Source: Agrococcus lahaulensis DSM 17612
GTDB lineage: Bacteria; Actinomycetota; Actinomycetes; Actinomycetales; Microbacteriaceae
Reading direction: 5' to 3'
DNA length: 64,000 nt
Assembly: GCF_000425105.1 (NCBI RefSeq)
Contig: NZ_AULD01000005.1
Span: forward strand, 434,001-498,000
Positions within the stretch are counted from its first letter, which is position 1. Each line of letters opens with the position of its first letter. Of the stretch, positions 24,910 through 33,078 are shown in pieces. Below the pieces are notes generated by a model. The model was not told where the DNA came from. It did no database searches and saw only the letters and a list, made by a program, of their open reading frames with translations. A program made the translations under genes and the position numbers.

Positions 24910-26271
24910 CTACTGCGGCCAGCTCTGCTCGATCTGCGAGAGCACGGTCGCCGTGTCGGCGCCCGACACCCAGTCGACCAGGCCGCTCCAGAACGTGCCG
25001 GCGCCGACTGCGCCCGGCATGAGGTCGGAGCCGTCGAACCGGAACGTCGTCTCCGGGTCCTGCAGCGTCTCGACCGCGGACTGCAGCAGCGGGCTGCTCG
25101 CGTTCGCGGGGTCGAGGCCCGAGTTGGCGGAGATGACGCCGCCGAGCGAGACGCGGCTGTTGGCCCACGTGTCGCTCGAGAGGAACGTCTGCACCGCCAC
25201 GACCTCCTCGTCGTCGCTGAACGCGCCGACGAACTCGCCGCCGCCCGTGACCGCGGCCGCGTCGGCCTCGGTGCCCGGGAGCACGAAGGCCCAGACGTCG
25301 CCGTCCTCGGCAACCGTGACGGAGTTGTCATCGCTCCAGAAGCCCTCGTAGAACGAGGCCTGGTGGTGCATCGCGCACTCGCCGTCGAGCACCGGCAGGC
25401 CGGCCTCGCCGAAGTCGGTCGTCGCGATCGTCGACACGTCGCCGATGCCGCCGTTGACGTACTCGGGGTTCTTGATCAGGTCGCCGACGCGGTCCATCGC
25501 CTCAGCGATCTGCGGGTCGTCGAACGGGATCTCGTGCGCGATCCACTGGTCGTAGACGTCCGGGCCGTGCAGGCGCAGGACGTAGTCCTCGATCCAGTCC
25601 GTGCCGGGCCAGCCCGTCGCCTCGCCGGAGCCGAAGCCCACGCACCACGGCGTCGTGCCCGACTCGGCGATCGTCGCGGTGAGCTCGTCGAGCTCGTCGA
25701 GCGTCGTCGGCACCTCCCAGCCGTTCTCCTCCCAGAGCGCCGGCTGGTACCAGACGTAGCCCTTCACCGACGCCATGAGCGGTGCCGCGTAGAAGGTGCC
25801 GTCGACCGTGCCGTAGTTGCGCCAGTCCTCGGTCCAGAACTCCTCCGCGTTCGCGGCGACGCTCTCGGGCGCCGGCAGGAGGCTGCCGGTGCCGGCGATC
25901 GACGCGAGCAGGCCCGGCTGCGGGAAGATTGCGAGGTCGGGCGGGTTGCCGCCCTGCACGCGGACGTTGATCTGCGCCTCGAACTCCGCGGAGCCCTCGT
26001 AGACGACGTCGATGCCGGTGCACTCCTCGAACTCGGCCCAGGACTCGTTGAGGCGGTTCGCCTCCTCGTCGAGGATCGTGCCGTAGACGTTGACCTCGGC
26101 GCCGTCGAAGGTGCCGTAGTCGGCGTAGGCCTCGCAGCCCTCGGCGGCAGCGCCGGTGCTGCCGGGCGCCTCCGACGCGCCGGGCTCTGCGTCGCCGACA
26201 CAGCCGGTGAGGGCGAGTGCCGCGACGCCCGCGATGCCGAGCGGCACCGCGATCCTGCGTGCGTGCTTCAC
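24910..26271 (-). CDS. Carbohydrate ABC transporter substrate-binding lipoprotein
   Basis: A 453-residue extracellular solute-binding protein (family 1). The signal sequence KHARRIAVPLGIAGVAALAL ends in the lipobox LTGC, so the mature protein is anchored by its N-terminal Cys. The mature domain, with DLAIFPQPGLL, GYVWYQPALWEENGWEVPTT in fragments and GGGEFVGAFSD, resembles alpha-glucoside/maltose-type binding proteins. The GTG start at 26271 has AAGGAG five bases upstream; the longer open frame would place the signal peptide internally and cross the operator. First gene of the importer unit, controlled from the promoter/operator at 26346-26373. Confidence 0.93.
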   Translation of the reverse strand: MKHARRIAVPLGIAGVAALALTGCVGDAEPGASEAPGSTGAAAEGCEAYADYGTFDGAEVNVYGTILDEEANRLNESWAEFEECTGIDVVYEGSAEFEAQINVRVQGGNPPDLAIFPQPGLLASIAGTGSLLPAPESVAANAEEFWTEDWRNYGTVDGTFYAAPLMASVKGYVWYQPALWEENGWEVPTTLDELDELTATIAESGTTPWCVGFGSGEATGWPGTDWIEDYVLRLHGPDVYDQWIAHEIPFDDPQIAEAMDRVGDLIKNPEYVNGGIGDVSTIATTDFGEAGLPVLDGECAMHHQASFYEGFWSDDNSVTVAEDGDVWAFVLPGTEADAAAVTGGGEFVGAFSDDEEVVAVQTFLSSDTWANSRVSLGGVISANSGLDPANASSPLLQSAVETLQDPETTFRFDGSDLMPGAVGAGTFWSGLVDWVSGADTATVLSQIEQSWPQ

Positions 26272-26345
26272 GTGAACTCCTTCGCTCAAACTCAGCGGAT
26301 GAGCACGTGCCGCGAAACGACGCGCACGGCGGCGTGCTCGAAACC

Positions 26346-26357
26346 GGAACCGGTTCC
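26346..26357. promoter_or_regulatory. LacI-type operator of the sugar importer
   Basis: GGAACCGGTTCC, a perfect 12-bp palindrome with a central CpG as usual for LacI-family sites. It lies 10 bases downstream of a candidate -10 box of the importer genes, so bound repressor would block transcription. The same core recurs in front of the lacI gene. Confidence 0.8.
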
Positions 26358-26367
26358 ACTTCGAGCG

Positions 26368-26373
26368 ACCGTA
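26368..26373 (-). promoter_or_regulatory. Candidate -10 box of the importer operon
   Basis: Minus-strand hexamer TACGGT upstream of the operator at 26346-26357. A good -35 at 17 bp is not evident, so the exact promoter is uncertain. Confidence 0.4.
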
Positions 26374-26441
26374 GCGCACGCGGCCGCCGGATGCACTCAG
26401 CAACGATGTTTCGATTCGGCAACGATCCTCACGGCCGCTCG

Positions 26442-26470
26442 TTGGCGGAAGCCCTCCACAAGGCTATGGT
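26442..26470 (+). promoter_or_regulatory. Promoter of lacI-type gene
   Basis: TTGGCG (26442-26447), a 17-base spacer, and TATGGT (26465-26470). The predicted start of transcription, near 26477, falls in the middle of the operator at 26470-26485. Confidence 0.7.
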
Positions 26471-26485
26471 CGGAACCGGTTCCGA
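26470..26485. promoter_or_regulatory. LacI-type operator at the regulator's own promoter
   Basis: TCGGAACCGGTTCCGA, a perfect 16-bp palindrome containing the same 12-bp core as the importer operator. Its overlap with the transcription start predicts negative autoregulation. Confidence 0.8.
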
Positions 26486-26528
26486 TGATTGGGAGGGCGG
26501 TCATCCGCCCGGGCGCGAGGAGGCGGCC

Positions 26529-27536
26529 GTGCCGAGGCTCGACGACGTCGCCCGTGCCGCGGGCGTCTCGAAGGCGACCGCGTCCCGCGCGCTCTCGGGC
26601 GCATCCGGTGTCGCGGCGAGCACTCGCGAGCGGGTGCAGCGCACCGCCGACGAGCTCGGGTTCCGGGTGTCCGGCGCCGCGCGACGGCTCGCGACGGGCA
26701 TGACCCGCACGATCGGCGTGCTCACCCCGTCCGTCAACCGCTGGTACTTCGGCAGCGTGCTCCACGGCATCGCGCACGCCGCCGACGCGCACGACCACGA
26801 CGTGCTGCTCTACGACCTCGGCGCGTTCGGGCGGGGCGGGCACGAGAAGTTCGAGCGATTCATGACGCGTGGGGAGGTCGACGGCCTCGTCACGATCACG
26901 TGGAGCCTCGTGGGCGGCGACCTCACGCGCCTCGCCGACCTCGGCATCCCGGTCGCGACCGTCGGCGAGCCCACGCGGCACACGCGCTCGTTCGCGCTCG
27001 ACGACGACGCGGCGGGCGAGCAGGCCGCCGAGCACCTCGTGCGGCTCGGCCACACCGACCTCCTGCACATCGCCGCCGAGCCCGAGGTGCAGCCCTTCGA
27101 GGCCTCCTCGTCCGATCGCCGCGAGCGGGCGTTCGAGCGCGTGTCGGCCCGGCACGGCCTGCGCATGCGACCGGCCCTGACGGTGCCGACGACGCTCGAG
27201 GGCGCGCACGGCGTCGTGCGCGAGGTCATCGGCCGCGCCGACCGCCCGACGGGCATCGTCGCCGGCACCGACGAGGTCGCGATGGCCGCGCTGCTCGCCG
27301 CGCACCAGCTCGGCATCCGCGTGCCCGAGGAGCTCTCGGTCATCGGCGTCGACGACGTGCCGGCCGCCGCGGCGTTCGGCCTCACGACGATCCGCCAGGA
27401 CCCGGCGCAGCACGGCGAGGACGTCGTCGCGTGGATCATGGCGGCGCTCGACGACCCGGACGACGAGCCGGATCGCAGCCACACGGCGTACTCGCCGGTG
27501 CTGATCGTGCGCTCCTCGACCGCCCCGCCGAGCTGA
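26529..27536 (+). CDS. LacI-family transcriptional regulator
   Basis: A 335-residue repressor. The N-terminal helix-turn-helix reads LDDVARAAGVSKATASRALSG, with the hinge region near residue 50, followed by a periplasmic-binding-protein-like effector domain (TRTIGVLTPSVNRWYFGSVLHG in part; VIGVDDVPAAAAFGLTTIRQD near the C-terminus). GTG at 26529 is chosen: GAGGAGG lies five bases upstream, and the in-frame ATG at 26466 falls inside the -10 box. Divergent from the sugar importer, whose operator matches its own; most likely a maltose/alpha-glucoside-responsive repressor. Confidence 0.92.
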   Translation: MPRLDDVARAAGVSKATASRALSGASGVAASTRERVQRTADELGFRVSGAARRLATGMTRTIGVLTPSVNRWYFGSVLHGIAHAADAHDHDVLLYDLGAFGRGGHEKFERFMTRGEVDGLVTITWSLVGGDLTRLADLGIPVATVGEPTRHTRSFALDDDAAGEQAAEHLVRLGHTDLLHIAAEPEVQPFEASSSDRRERAFERVSARHGLRMRPALTVPTTLEGAHGVVREVIGRADRPTGIVAGTDEVAMAALLAAHQLGIRVPEELSVIGVDDVPAAAAFGLTTIRQDPAQHGEDVVAWIMAALDDPDDEPDRSHTAYSPVLIVRSSTAPPS

Positions 27537-27546
27537 CGCGTCGGCG

Positions 27547-28278
27547 CTACTCCCCCTGCACGCGGTCGTAGGCCGGCTGCCGCAGCCGGTGCGCCCACTC
27601 GTACTCGCGCGCTCCGGGCAGCAGCCGGCGGCCGGCGTCGAAGCGCAGCAGCGGATCGAGCGGACCGGGGCGACGCCGCAGCTCGAGCTCGCCGAACCGA
27701 TGCCATGCGCCGCGCGGCCGCGCGACGAGCAGCTCGAGCCGCCACGGCTCGGCGGCGAGCCGCTCGGCGAGCTCCTCCGGGTACGGCGGCAGGTCCGCGG
27801 GTGCGACCGTGCGGGCCGCGAGCAGCACCGGCCCGCTCGGGGAGCGGTACGGCAGGATCGCGTGGAGGTGGGCGCGCGACGGCGAGCGGTGCGCGCGGAG
27901 GACGAAGCGCCACGGCCAGCCAGCGCCGGTCGAGGCGAGCTCGAGGTCCGCGGGCCCCTCCGGCCCGTCGAAGCGCACCGCGAGGCCGATGACGTCGGGC
28001 AGCGGCGCCGGCACTCCCGCCGAGCGGGAGGCGCGAGCGAGCACGGGCAACGGCCCCGGGTGCGCGTCGTCGATCCATGCGATGCCCGTGCGGAGGGGGC
28101 TCCCGGTGCGGCGGATCTCGCCGTGCAGCACGACGCCGTGCGGGTGCACGGGGTGCGGCCGCCGCACCGCCGCGAGCGTCGCGAAGGCCGCGCCGAGCGC
28201 GCGCCCGGCGACGCCCGCGACCGTCGCCGCGGCGGCCTCGCCGGTCGACCGAGGCGGCGACGGGATCGGAGCGGTCAC
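27547..28278 (-). CDS. Conserved protein of unknown function (possibly catalase-like fold)
   Basis: A 243-residue soluble protein. The stretch VHPHGVVLHGEIRRTG, then VLARASRSAGVPAPLPDVIGLAVRF and HAILPYRSPSGPVLLAA (parts shown) recalls an actinobacterial family that I associate with the heme-dependent catalase-like fold, but no catalytic assignment can be made and the memory of that link is uncertain. The GTG at 28278 overlaps the stop of the GOLPH3-like gene (GTGA), so the two are coupled. It faces the lacI gene, only 10 bases away. Confidence 0.6.
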   Translation of the reverse strand: MTAPIPSPPRSTGEAAAATVAGVAGRALGAAFATLAAVRRPHPVHPHGVVLHGEIRRTGSPLRTGIAWIDDAHPGPLPVLARASRSAGVPAPLPDVIGLAVRFDGPEGPADLELASTGAGWPWRFVLRAHRSPSRAHLHAILPYRSPSGPVLLAARTVAPADLPPYPEELAERLAAEPWRLELLVARPRGAWHRFGELELRRRPGPLDPLLRFDAGRRLLPGAREYEWAHRLRQPAYDRVQGE

Positions 28279-28946
28279 GTCGACGACAGCATCAGGCTCA
28301 TCATCGCGGCCTGCACGGCCTCGATCGAGCGGTGCACCTCGCGGCTCGCCCACGATCGCTCCGCGAGCTCCGCGCCGCGCGCGAGCAGCCGCTCGCGCGG
28401 CACGTCGGGGAAGATCGGCGGCAGCGCCTCGGCCCCGTGCAGGATCGCGAGCGCCGCGCCGACCGTCGGGTCGTCGGCGCCGTCGAGCACCTCGAGCGCG
28501 CGGGCCTGCAGGGCGTCCTCGACGTCGCGGCGCTCGCCGCGCTCCCAGCGCTCCCGCCAGCGGATGCCGAGGAAGCGGTCCTCCTCCCGAGCGAGCACGC
28601 CGGCTGCCGCGAAGTCCTCGAGCAGTTCCCGGCGCACGCGGCTCGTGGGGGCGCTGCGGCCGCCCCAGCCGGCGACGATGCTGAGCGCCTGCGACGGCGT
28701 CGCGCCGTCGATCCGATCGACGAGCGGCTCGAGGTGCGGGTTCGTCGTGCCGCTCGCGGCGACGAGCACGCCCGGATCGGCTCCCGGCTCGCCGGGCGCG
28801 ACCACGCGCATCCGCCCGTCCACCACGAGCTGCGCGAGGGCGGCCCCCGCCATCGCGATCCCGAGCGACGAGTCCTCGATGAGGGGCGAGCCCTCGTCGT
28901 CGTCGATGGCGAGCAGCAGCACCGCCTCGGGGATCGTCAGCGCCAT
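28275..28946 (-). CDS. GOLPH3/VPS74-like (GPP34) protein, copy A
   Basis: A 223-residue alpha-helical protein of the GPP34 family, whose eukaryotic members bind phosphatidylinositol-4-phosphate at the Golgi; bacterial roles are unknown. The typical opening TIPEAVLLLAIDDDEGSPL, the AGAALAQLVVDGRM helix and the ERWERGERRDVEDALQARA helix are seen. A related copy lies directly upstream. A TACCGT box ends six bases before the ATG, predicting a leaderless mRNA despite the neighbouring paralog. The stop overlaps the next gene's start. Confidence 0.88.
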   Translation of the reverse strand: MALTIPEAVLLLAIDDDEGSPLIEDSSLGIAMAGAALAQLVVDGRMRVVAPGEPGADPGVLVAASGTTNPHLEPLVDRIDGATPSQALSIVAGWGGRSAPTSRVRRELLEDFAAAGVLAREEDRFLGIRWRERWERGERRDVEDALQARALEVLDGADDPTVGAALAILHGAEALPPIFPDVPRERLLARGAELAERSWASREVHRSIEAVQAAMMSLMLSST

Positions 28947-28952
28947 GGCCCC

Positions 28953-28958
28953 ACGGTA
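28953..28958 (-). promoter_or_regulatory. Putative leaderless -10 box, GPP34 copy A
   Basis: Minus-strand TACCGT, six bases before the ATG at 28946. Confidence 0.5.
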
Positions 28959-28996
28959 CGCCGTCCGCCCGCCGTGCGCACCCGTCGCCGGCGTCG

Positions 28997-29698
28997 TCAG
29001 CTGCTGCTCGACGACGGCACGATGACGGTCGCGATGAGCACCGCCGTCATCGCCGCCTGCACGGACGCGATCGCCTCGCGCACCTCGCGGCTGCCCCACG
29101 ACGCCTCGGCGAGCGCGTCGCCGCGGCGCTTGAGCGCGTCCTTCGGCAGGTCGGGGAACACCTGCGGCAGCGCGCCGGCGCCGTGCAGGATCGCGAGCGC
29201 CGCCTCGACCTCGAGATCCTCCTGAGCGGCGGGGCCGTCGCCTGTCACGAGCGCTCGCGCGCGCTGCTGCAGCGCGTCCTCGAGCTCGCGCCGCTCGCCC
29301 CGCTCCCAGCGCGTGCGCCACGTGAGGCCGAGGAAGCGGTCCTCGTCGCGAGCGACGACGCCGGCCGCGGCGAAGTCGTCGAGCAGCTGCCGCTTGAGCT
29401 TGCCGCTGTCGCCGCCGAGGCCCGCGATCGTCGAGAGCGCGTCCTTGGGCTTCTTGCCCTCGATGCGGGCGACGAGCAGCTCCAGGCGCTCGTCGGTCGA
29501 GCCGCCCGCGGCGACGAGCCGGCCGGGCTTCGCGCCTTGCTCCCCCTCGCCCGCGATGCGCACGCGGCCGTCGAGCAGCAGCTGCGCGAGAGCGCCGCCC
29601 GCGAGCGCCGCGCCGAGCGCCGAGTCGTCGATGAGCGAGGTGCCGCGCTCGTCGTCGAGCGCGAGCAGCAGCACGGCCTCCGGGATGGTGATGTCCAT
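28997..29698 (-). CDS. GOLPH3/VPS74-like (GPP34) protein, copy B
   Basis: A 233-residue GPP34-family protein closely related to copy A along its whole length (both share IPEAVLLLA, LLDDFAAAGV or LLEDFAAAGV, ERWERGERR or TRWERGERR, and ALAILHGA). It ends in a short run of serines after a hydrophobic C-terminal helix (AMTAVLIATVIV). A TAGCGT box six bases before the ATG gives it its own promoter. The pair most likely arose by tandem duplication and then diverged. Confidence 0.88.
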   Translation of the reverse strand: MDITIPEAVLLLALDDERGTSLIDDSALGAALAGGALAQLLLDGRVRIAGEGEQGAKPGRLVAAGGSTDERLELLVARIEGKKPKDALSTIAGLGGDSGKLKRQLLDDFAAAGVVARDEDRFLGLTWRTRWERGERRELEDALQQRARALVTGDGPAAQEDLEVEAALAILHGAGALPQVFPDLPKDALKRRGDALAEASWGSREVREAIASVQAAMTAVLIATVIVPSSSSS

Positions 29699-29704
29699 GC
29701 CCCG

Positions 29705-29710
29705 ACGCTA
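29705..29710 (-). promoter_or_regulatory. Putative leaderless -10 box, GPP34 copy B
   Basis: Minus-strand TAGCGT, six bases before the ATG at 29698. Confidence 0.5.
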
Positions 29711-29823
29711 CGTCGCGACGCAGCCCGACGCATCCCCCGACCGAGGGTCGTCGCGCGGGGGATCCGGGCGCGCCGCGCCCGCTCGTCTTGGAGCGCACGG
29801 CGCCTGTGGTGGAGACTGGCACG

Positions 29824-31170
29824 ATGCAGGAACTCGCGATCCTCGCGATCGTCGTCATCGTCGCCCTCGCGTTCGACTTCACCAACGGCTTCCACGACAC
29901 CGCCAACGCCATGGCGCCGTCGGTCGCGACCGGTGCGCTCAAGCCGAAGCCGGCCGTCGCGCTCTCCGCCTCGCTCAACCTCGTGGGCGCCTTCCTCTCG
30001 ATCGAGGTGGCGAAGACCGTCGGCTCGGGGATCGTCGACCTCACGGGCGTCGACGGCGAGAGCCTCATGCTCATCGTGCTGTGCGGGCTCACGGGCGCGA
30101 TCGTCTGGAATGTGCTGACGTGGCTCTTCGGGCTGCCGTCGTCGTCGAGCCACGCGCTCTTCGGCGGACTCATCGGCGCGACGATCGCGGCGCTCGGCGT
30201 GACGGGCGTGCTGTGGGGCGGCGTCGCGCAGAAGATCCTCATCCCCGCGCTGCTCGCGCCCGTCATCGCCGGGCTCGTCGCCTTCTGCGGCACTTGGCTC
30301 GTGCAGCGCGTGACCGCGAATCTGAGCGAGCGCGGCGAGAAGCGCGGCTTCCGCATGGGCCAGATCGGCGCGGCGTCGCTCATGTCGCTCGCGCACGGCA
30401 CGAACGACGCGCAGAAGACGATGGGCGTCATCTTCCTCGCGCTCGTCGCGCACGGCTCGCTCGACCCGGACGCCGACATGCCGCTGTGGGTGCGCGTCGT
30501 GTGCGCCGTCGCGATCGCGGCGGGCACCTACATGGGCGGCTGGCGCGTCATCCGCACGCTCGGGAAGGGCATCGTCGACATCTCGCCCAGGCAGGGGATG
30601 TCCGCCGACTTCTCGAGCGCATCCATCATCCTCACCTCGAGCCACCTCGGCCTGCCGCTCTCGACGACGCACGTCGCGTCGGGCTCGGTCATCGGCTCGG
30701 GGCTCGCGCGCACCGACGCGAAGGTGCGCTGGTCGGTCGCGCGCCGCATGCTCATCGCGTGGCTCATCACGCTCCCGGCGTCGGGCGCGATCGGTGCGCT
30801 GTGCTTCGTCATCGCGGGGCTCTTCGGCCACCTGTGGGGCTCGATCGTCGTGACGGCGCTGCTCATCGCCGCGTGCGCCGCGATGTGGCTGCGCTCGCGC
30901 CTGAGCCACGTCGGCTCGCACAACGTCACCGAGGAGTGGGAGCAGCCGAAGAAGGAGCGCAAGCGCGAGATCGACCGCGAGCTGAGCGCGGTCGCCTCGC
31001 ACGTCGCGCCCGTCTCGCGGCCGCGCAAGCGGAAGAAGCGCAAGCGCGAGCGCGAGGCGCGGGAGCGGGAGGCGCGCGAGCAGGAGGCACTGCGCCAGCA
31101 GGAGGCGCTCCCCGAGCAGCAGGCGCCGCGCGACGAGCGAGCACCGCACGACCACGGGGGGACGGCCTGA
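29824..31170 (+). CDS. PiT-family inorganic phosphate transporter
   Basis: A 448-residue inner-membrane phosphate permease. The duplicated PiT signature is visible: DFTNGFHDTANAMAP near residue 20 and SLAHGTNDAQKTMG near residue 195, with SSSHALFGGLIGA and LPLSTTHVASGSVIGSG as the paired helices. About ten membrane segments. The C-terminal 85 residues form a very basic then Glu/Gln/Arg-rich tail (RKRKKRKREREAREREARE) likely to be a cytoplasmic helix. Start MQELAIL at 29824 is preferred to an upstream in-frame codon because GAGACT lies six bases before. Followed by a tiny membrane protein gene overlapping by one base. Confidence 0.92.
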   Translation: MQELAILAIVVIVALAFDFTNGFHDTANAMAPSVATGALKPKPAVALSASLNLVGAFLSIEVAKTVGSGIVDLTGVDGESLMLIVLCGLTGAIVWNVLTWLFGLPSSSSHALFGGLIGATIAALGVTGVLWGGVAQKILIPALLAPVIAGLVAFCGTWLVQRVTANLSERGEKRGFRMGQIGAASLMSLAHGTNDAQKTMGVIFLALVAHGSLDPDADMPLWVRVVCAVAIAAGTYMGGWRVIRTLGKGIVDISPRQGMSADFSSASIILTSSHLGLPLSTTHVASGSVIGSGLARTDAKVRWSVARRMLIAWLITLPASGAIGALCFVIAGLFGHLWGSIVVTALLIAACAAMWLRSRLSHVGSHNVTEEWEQPKKERKREIDRELSAVASHVAPVSRPRKRKKRKREREAREREAREQEALRQQEALPEQQAPRDERAPHDHGGTA

Positions 31171-31397
31171 TGGGCATCGACTTCGGCGCGCTCGCGATCG
31201 CGATCGCCTCCGTGCTCGGCGTCGGGCTGCTGCTCGGCGCCGGCATCCCGCTCATCTACGCGATCGGCATCCGCTCGCTCGAGAGCGAGCGAGCCGGCTC
31301 GACGCTGCTCGGCCGGTCGCTCCTCGGCCTGTGCGTGCTGCTCGCGCTCGCGGGCATCGTCGTGATCGTCTTCGGCAAGCAGCTCTTCGGCATCTGA
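31170..31397 (+). CDS. Small two-helix membrane protein linked to PiT
   Basis: A 75-residue protein with two hydrophobic helices (about residues 5-33 and 49-70), separated by a short charged loop SLESERAGS. Its ATG shares one base with the phosphate transporter stop (TGATG), so it is translated from the same message. Not recognised as a known family; an accessory subunit or stabiliser of the transporter is a reasonable guess. Confidence 0.7.
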   Translation: MGIDFGALAIAIASVLGVGLLLGAGIPLIYAIGIRSLESERAGSTLLGRSLLGLCVLLALAGIVVIVFGKQLFGI

Positions 31398-31408
31398 CGC
31401 GCGCCGCG

Positions 31409-31414
31409 TAGCGT
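31409..31414 (+). promoter_or_regulatory. Putative leaderless -10 box of pirin gene
   Basis: TAGCGT, six bases before the ATG at 31421. Confidence 0.5.
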
Positions 31415-31420
31415 GGCGGC

Positions 31421-32422
31421 ATGAGCAACGACGAGGCCCTGCTGCTCGAGAGCGCGGAGGCGTGCGTCGACGAGGCGCGAGCGGCGGGGCTCGAGCTGCT
31501 GCTGCCGCGCGAGGTGCCGCTCGGCGGACCGCGCGCGATGCCGGTGCTGCGCGTGCTGCCCAACAAGCACCGGCACTTCGTCGGCGCGTGGTGCTTCGCC
31601 GACGCCTTCGGGCCCACGTCGATGCGCGGGGGTCCGGGCATGGACGTGCCACCGCATCCGCACACGGGCCTGCAGACCTGGAGCTGGCTCGTCGACGGCG
31701 CGATCGAGCACCGCGACTCGGCCGGCTTCGCCCACACCGTGCGACCGGGCGGGCTCAACATCATGACCGCGGGCGGCGGCATCGCGCACAGCGAGTACTC
31801 GACCGCCGACACCGACGTGCTGCACGGCGTGCAGCTGTGGACGGTGCTCCCGAGCCACGAGCGCGGGCGCGAGCCGTGGTTCGACGGGCTCGACGCCGTG
31901 CCGACGGTCTCGCTCGGCGGCGGCGTGACGGCGAGCGTCCTCGTCGGCGAGCTCGCGGGCGCCTCGAGCGGCGTCGGCGCGTACTCGCCGCTGCTCGGCG
32001 CCGAGCTGCGGCTCCTCGCGGGCACCGAGGCGGTGCTCGAGCTGCGCGAGGGGTTCGAGCACGGGGTGCTCGCGCTCACCGACGGCGTGCGCGTCGATGA
32101 CGTGGCGGTGCAGCGCGGCGCGATGGCGTACGCGGCGCCGCGGCGCGAGGCGCTCGTGGTCTCGGCCGAGCGCGACGCGATCGCGATCCTGCTCGGCGGG
32201 GAGCCGTTCGAGGAGGAGGTCGTGATGTTCTGGAACTTCATCGGCACCGACCACGACGAGGTCGCGGCGGCGCGGGAGCAGTGGATGCGCGAGCGCGAGT
32301 CGGGCACGGACGCGCGCCCGCGCTTCGGCTCGGTCGTCGACGATGCATCGGCGCCCCTGCCGAGCCCGCGGCTGCCGTCGGTCGAGCTGCTGCCGCGCGG
32401 GCGCGCGAAGCGGCGGACCTGA
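31421..32422 (+). CDS. Pirin family protein
   Basis: A 333-residue bicupin of the pirin family. The N-terminal cupin holds the metal ligands: PPHPHTGLQTWSWLVDG (two His) and, later, AGGGIAHSEYS (His) with a Glu expected nearby in the GVQLW region. The C-terminal cupin and pirin tail end with VVMFWNFIGTDHDEV, typical of the family. Pirins include quercetinases and redox-sensing regulators; the role here is unknown. Own promoter by the -10 box at 31409; codon use is ordinary. Confidence 0.93.
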   Translation: MSNDEALLLESAEACVDEARAAGLELLLPREVPLGGPRAMPVLRVLPNKHRHFVGAWCFADAFGPTSMRGGPGMDVPPHPHTGLQTWSWLVDGAIEHRDSAGFAHTVRPGGLNIMTAGGGIAHSEYSTADTDVLHGVQLWTVLPSHERGREPWFDGLDAVPTVSLGGGVTASVLVGELAGASSGVGAYSPLLGAELRLLAGTEAVLELREGFEHGVLALTDGVRVDDVAVQRGAMAYAAPRREALVVSAERDAIAILLGGEPFEEEVVMFWNFIGTDHDEVAAAREQWMRERESGTDARPRFGSVVDDASAPLPSPRLPSVELLPRGRAKRRT

Positions 32423-32435
32423 ACCGGGTCGGGCG

Positions 32436-33023
32436 TCAGGCGCTGAGGTCGAGCGCGAAGACCGCGCGGTCGGGCGTGGGCCTCGCCACCTCTCGGAAAC
32501 GGGCCTTGGCGAATGTCGAGACGACGCCGCGGTAGAGCTCGTTCGACGCCTTCCTCCTCCCCTCGGCCGGATCGACCGGGTAGCCCTCGAGCACTCGAGC
32601 GCCGTGCGAGGCGGCGAAGTCGATGGCTGCCCGGAGCAGGCGATCGGTGAGTCCGCTGCCGCGGTGCTCGCTGCGCACGACGAAGCACGACACCGCCCAC
32701 ACCGACTCGTCGTCCCACGGCTCCTCGGTGGCGGAGACGAGCTGCTTCGTCCGGCTCAACCGGATCTGCCTGGTGTGAGGGCCGACGCGCACCCAGCCGG
32801 CCGCCTCGCCGTCGACGTAGACGATGAGCGCCGGCGGGAGCTCCCCCTCCATCTCGGCGCGGAGCAGCTCTCGGCGCTCCTCCACCGCCGAGCGCTGGAA
32901 TTCGGCGTTCGTGATCGTCCACCACTGGCACTGGCACGATCGCCCGTCGCCTCCGCCGCCGAGCGCCCGCTGGGCGTCGTCGAAGCGATCGGGCGTCGCG
33001 GGGCGGATGTCGACCTGCGGCAT
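32436..33023 (-). CDS. GNAT family N-acetyltransferase
   Basis: A 195-residue GNAT-fold acetyltransferase. The acetyl-CoA motif A is VWAVSCFVVRSEHRGSGLTDRLLRAA in overlapping parts, with the R/Q-x-x-G-x-G pattern as RGSGLTD. It begins MPQVDIRPATPDRFDDAQ and has a CQCQWW stretch near residue 32 that is typical of a subgroup of this family. Substrate unknown. Convergent with the pirin gene, 13 bases apart, and with its own leaderless-type promoter. Confidence 0.88.
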   Translation of the reverse strand: MPQVDIRPATPDRFDDAQRALGGGGDGRSCQCQWWTITNAEFQRSAVEERRELLRAEMEGELPPALIVYVDGEAAGWVRVGPHTRQIRLSRTKQLVSATEEPWDDESVWAVSCFVVRSEHRGSGLTDRLLRAAIDFAASHGARVLEGYPVDPAEGRRKASNELYRGVVSTFAKARFREVARPTPDRAVFALDLSA

Positions 33024-33029
33024 GGGGCG

Positions 33030-33035
33030 ACGGTA
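33030..33035 (-). promoter_or_regulatory. Putative leaderless -10 box of GNAT gene
   Basis: Minus-strand TACCGT, six bases before the ATG at 33023. Confidence 0.5.
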
Positions 33036-33078
33036 GACCCGCGCGTCGGCATCGACAAGGCCCGACTCGCCGCGAGCG

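Noticed and set aside
26466-26528. Upstream ATG start for the LacI regulator
   Set aside because: The ATG lies inside the -10 box TATGGT and upstream of the operator; GTG 26529 has an ideal ribosome site.
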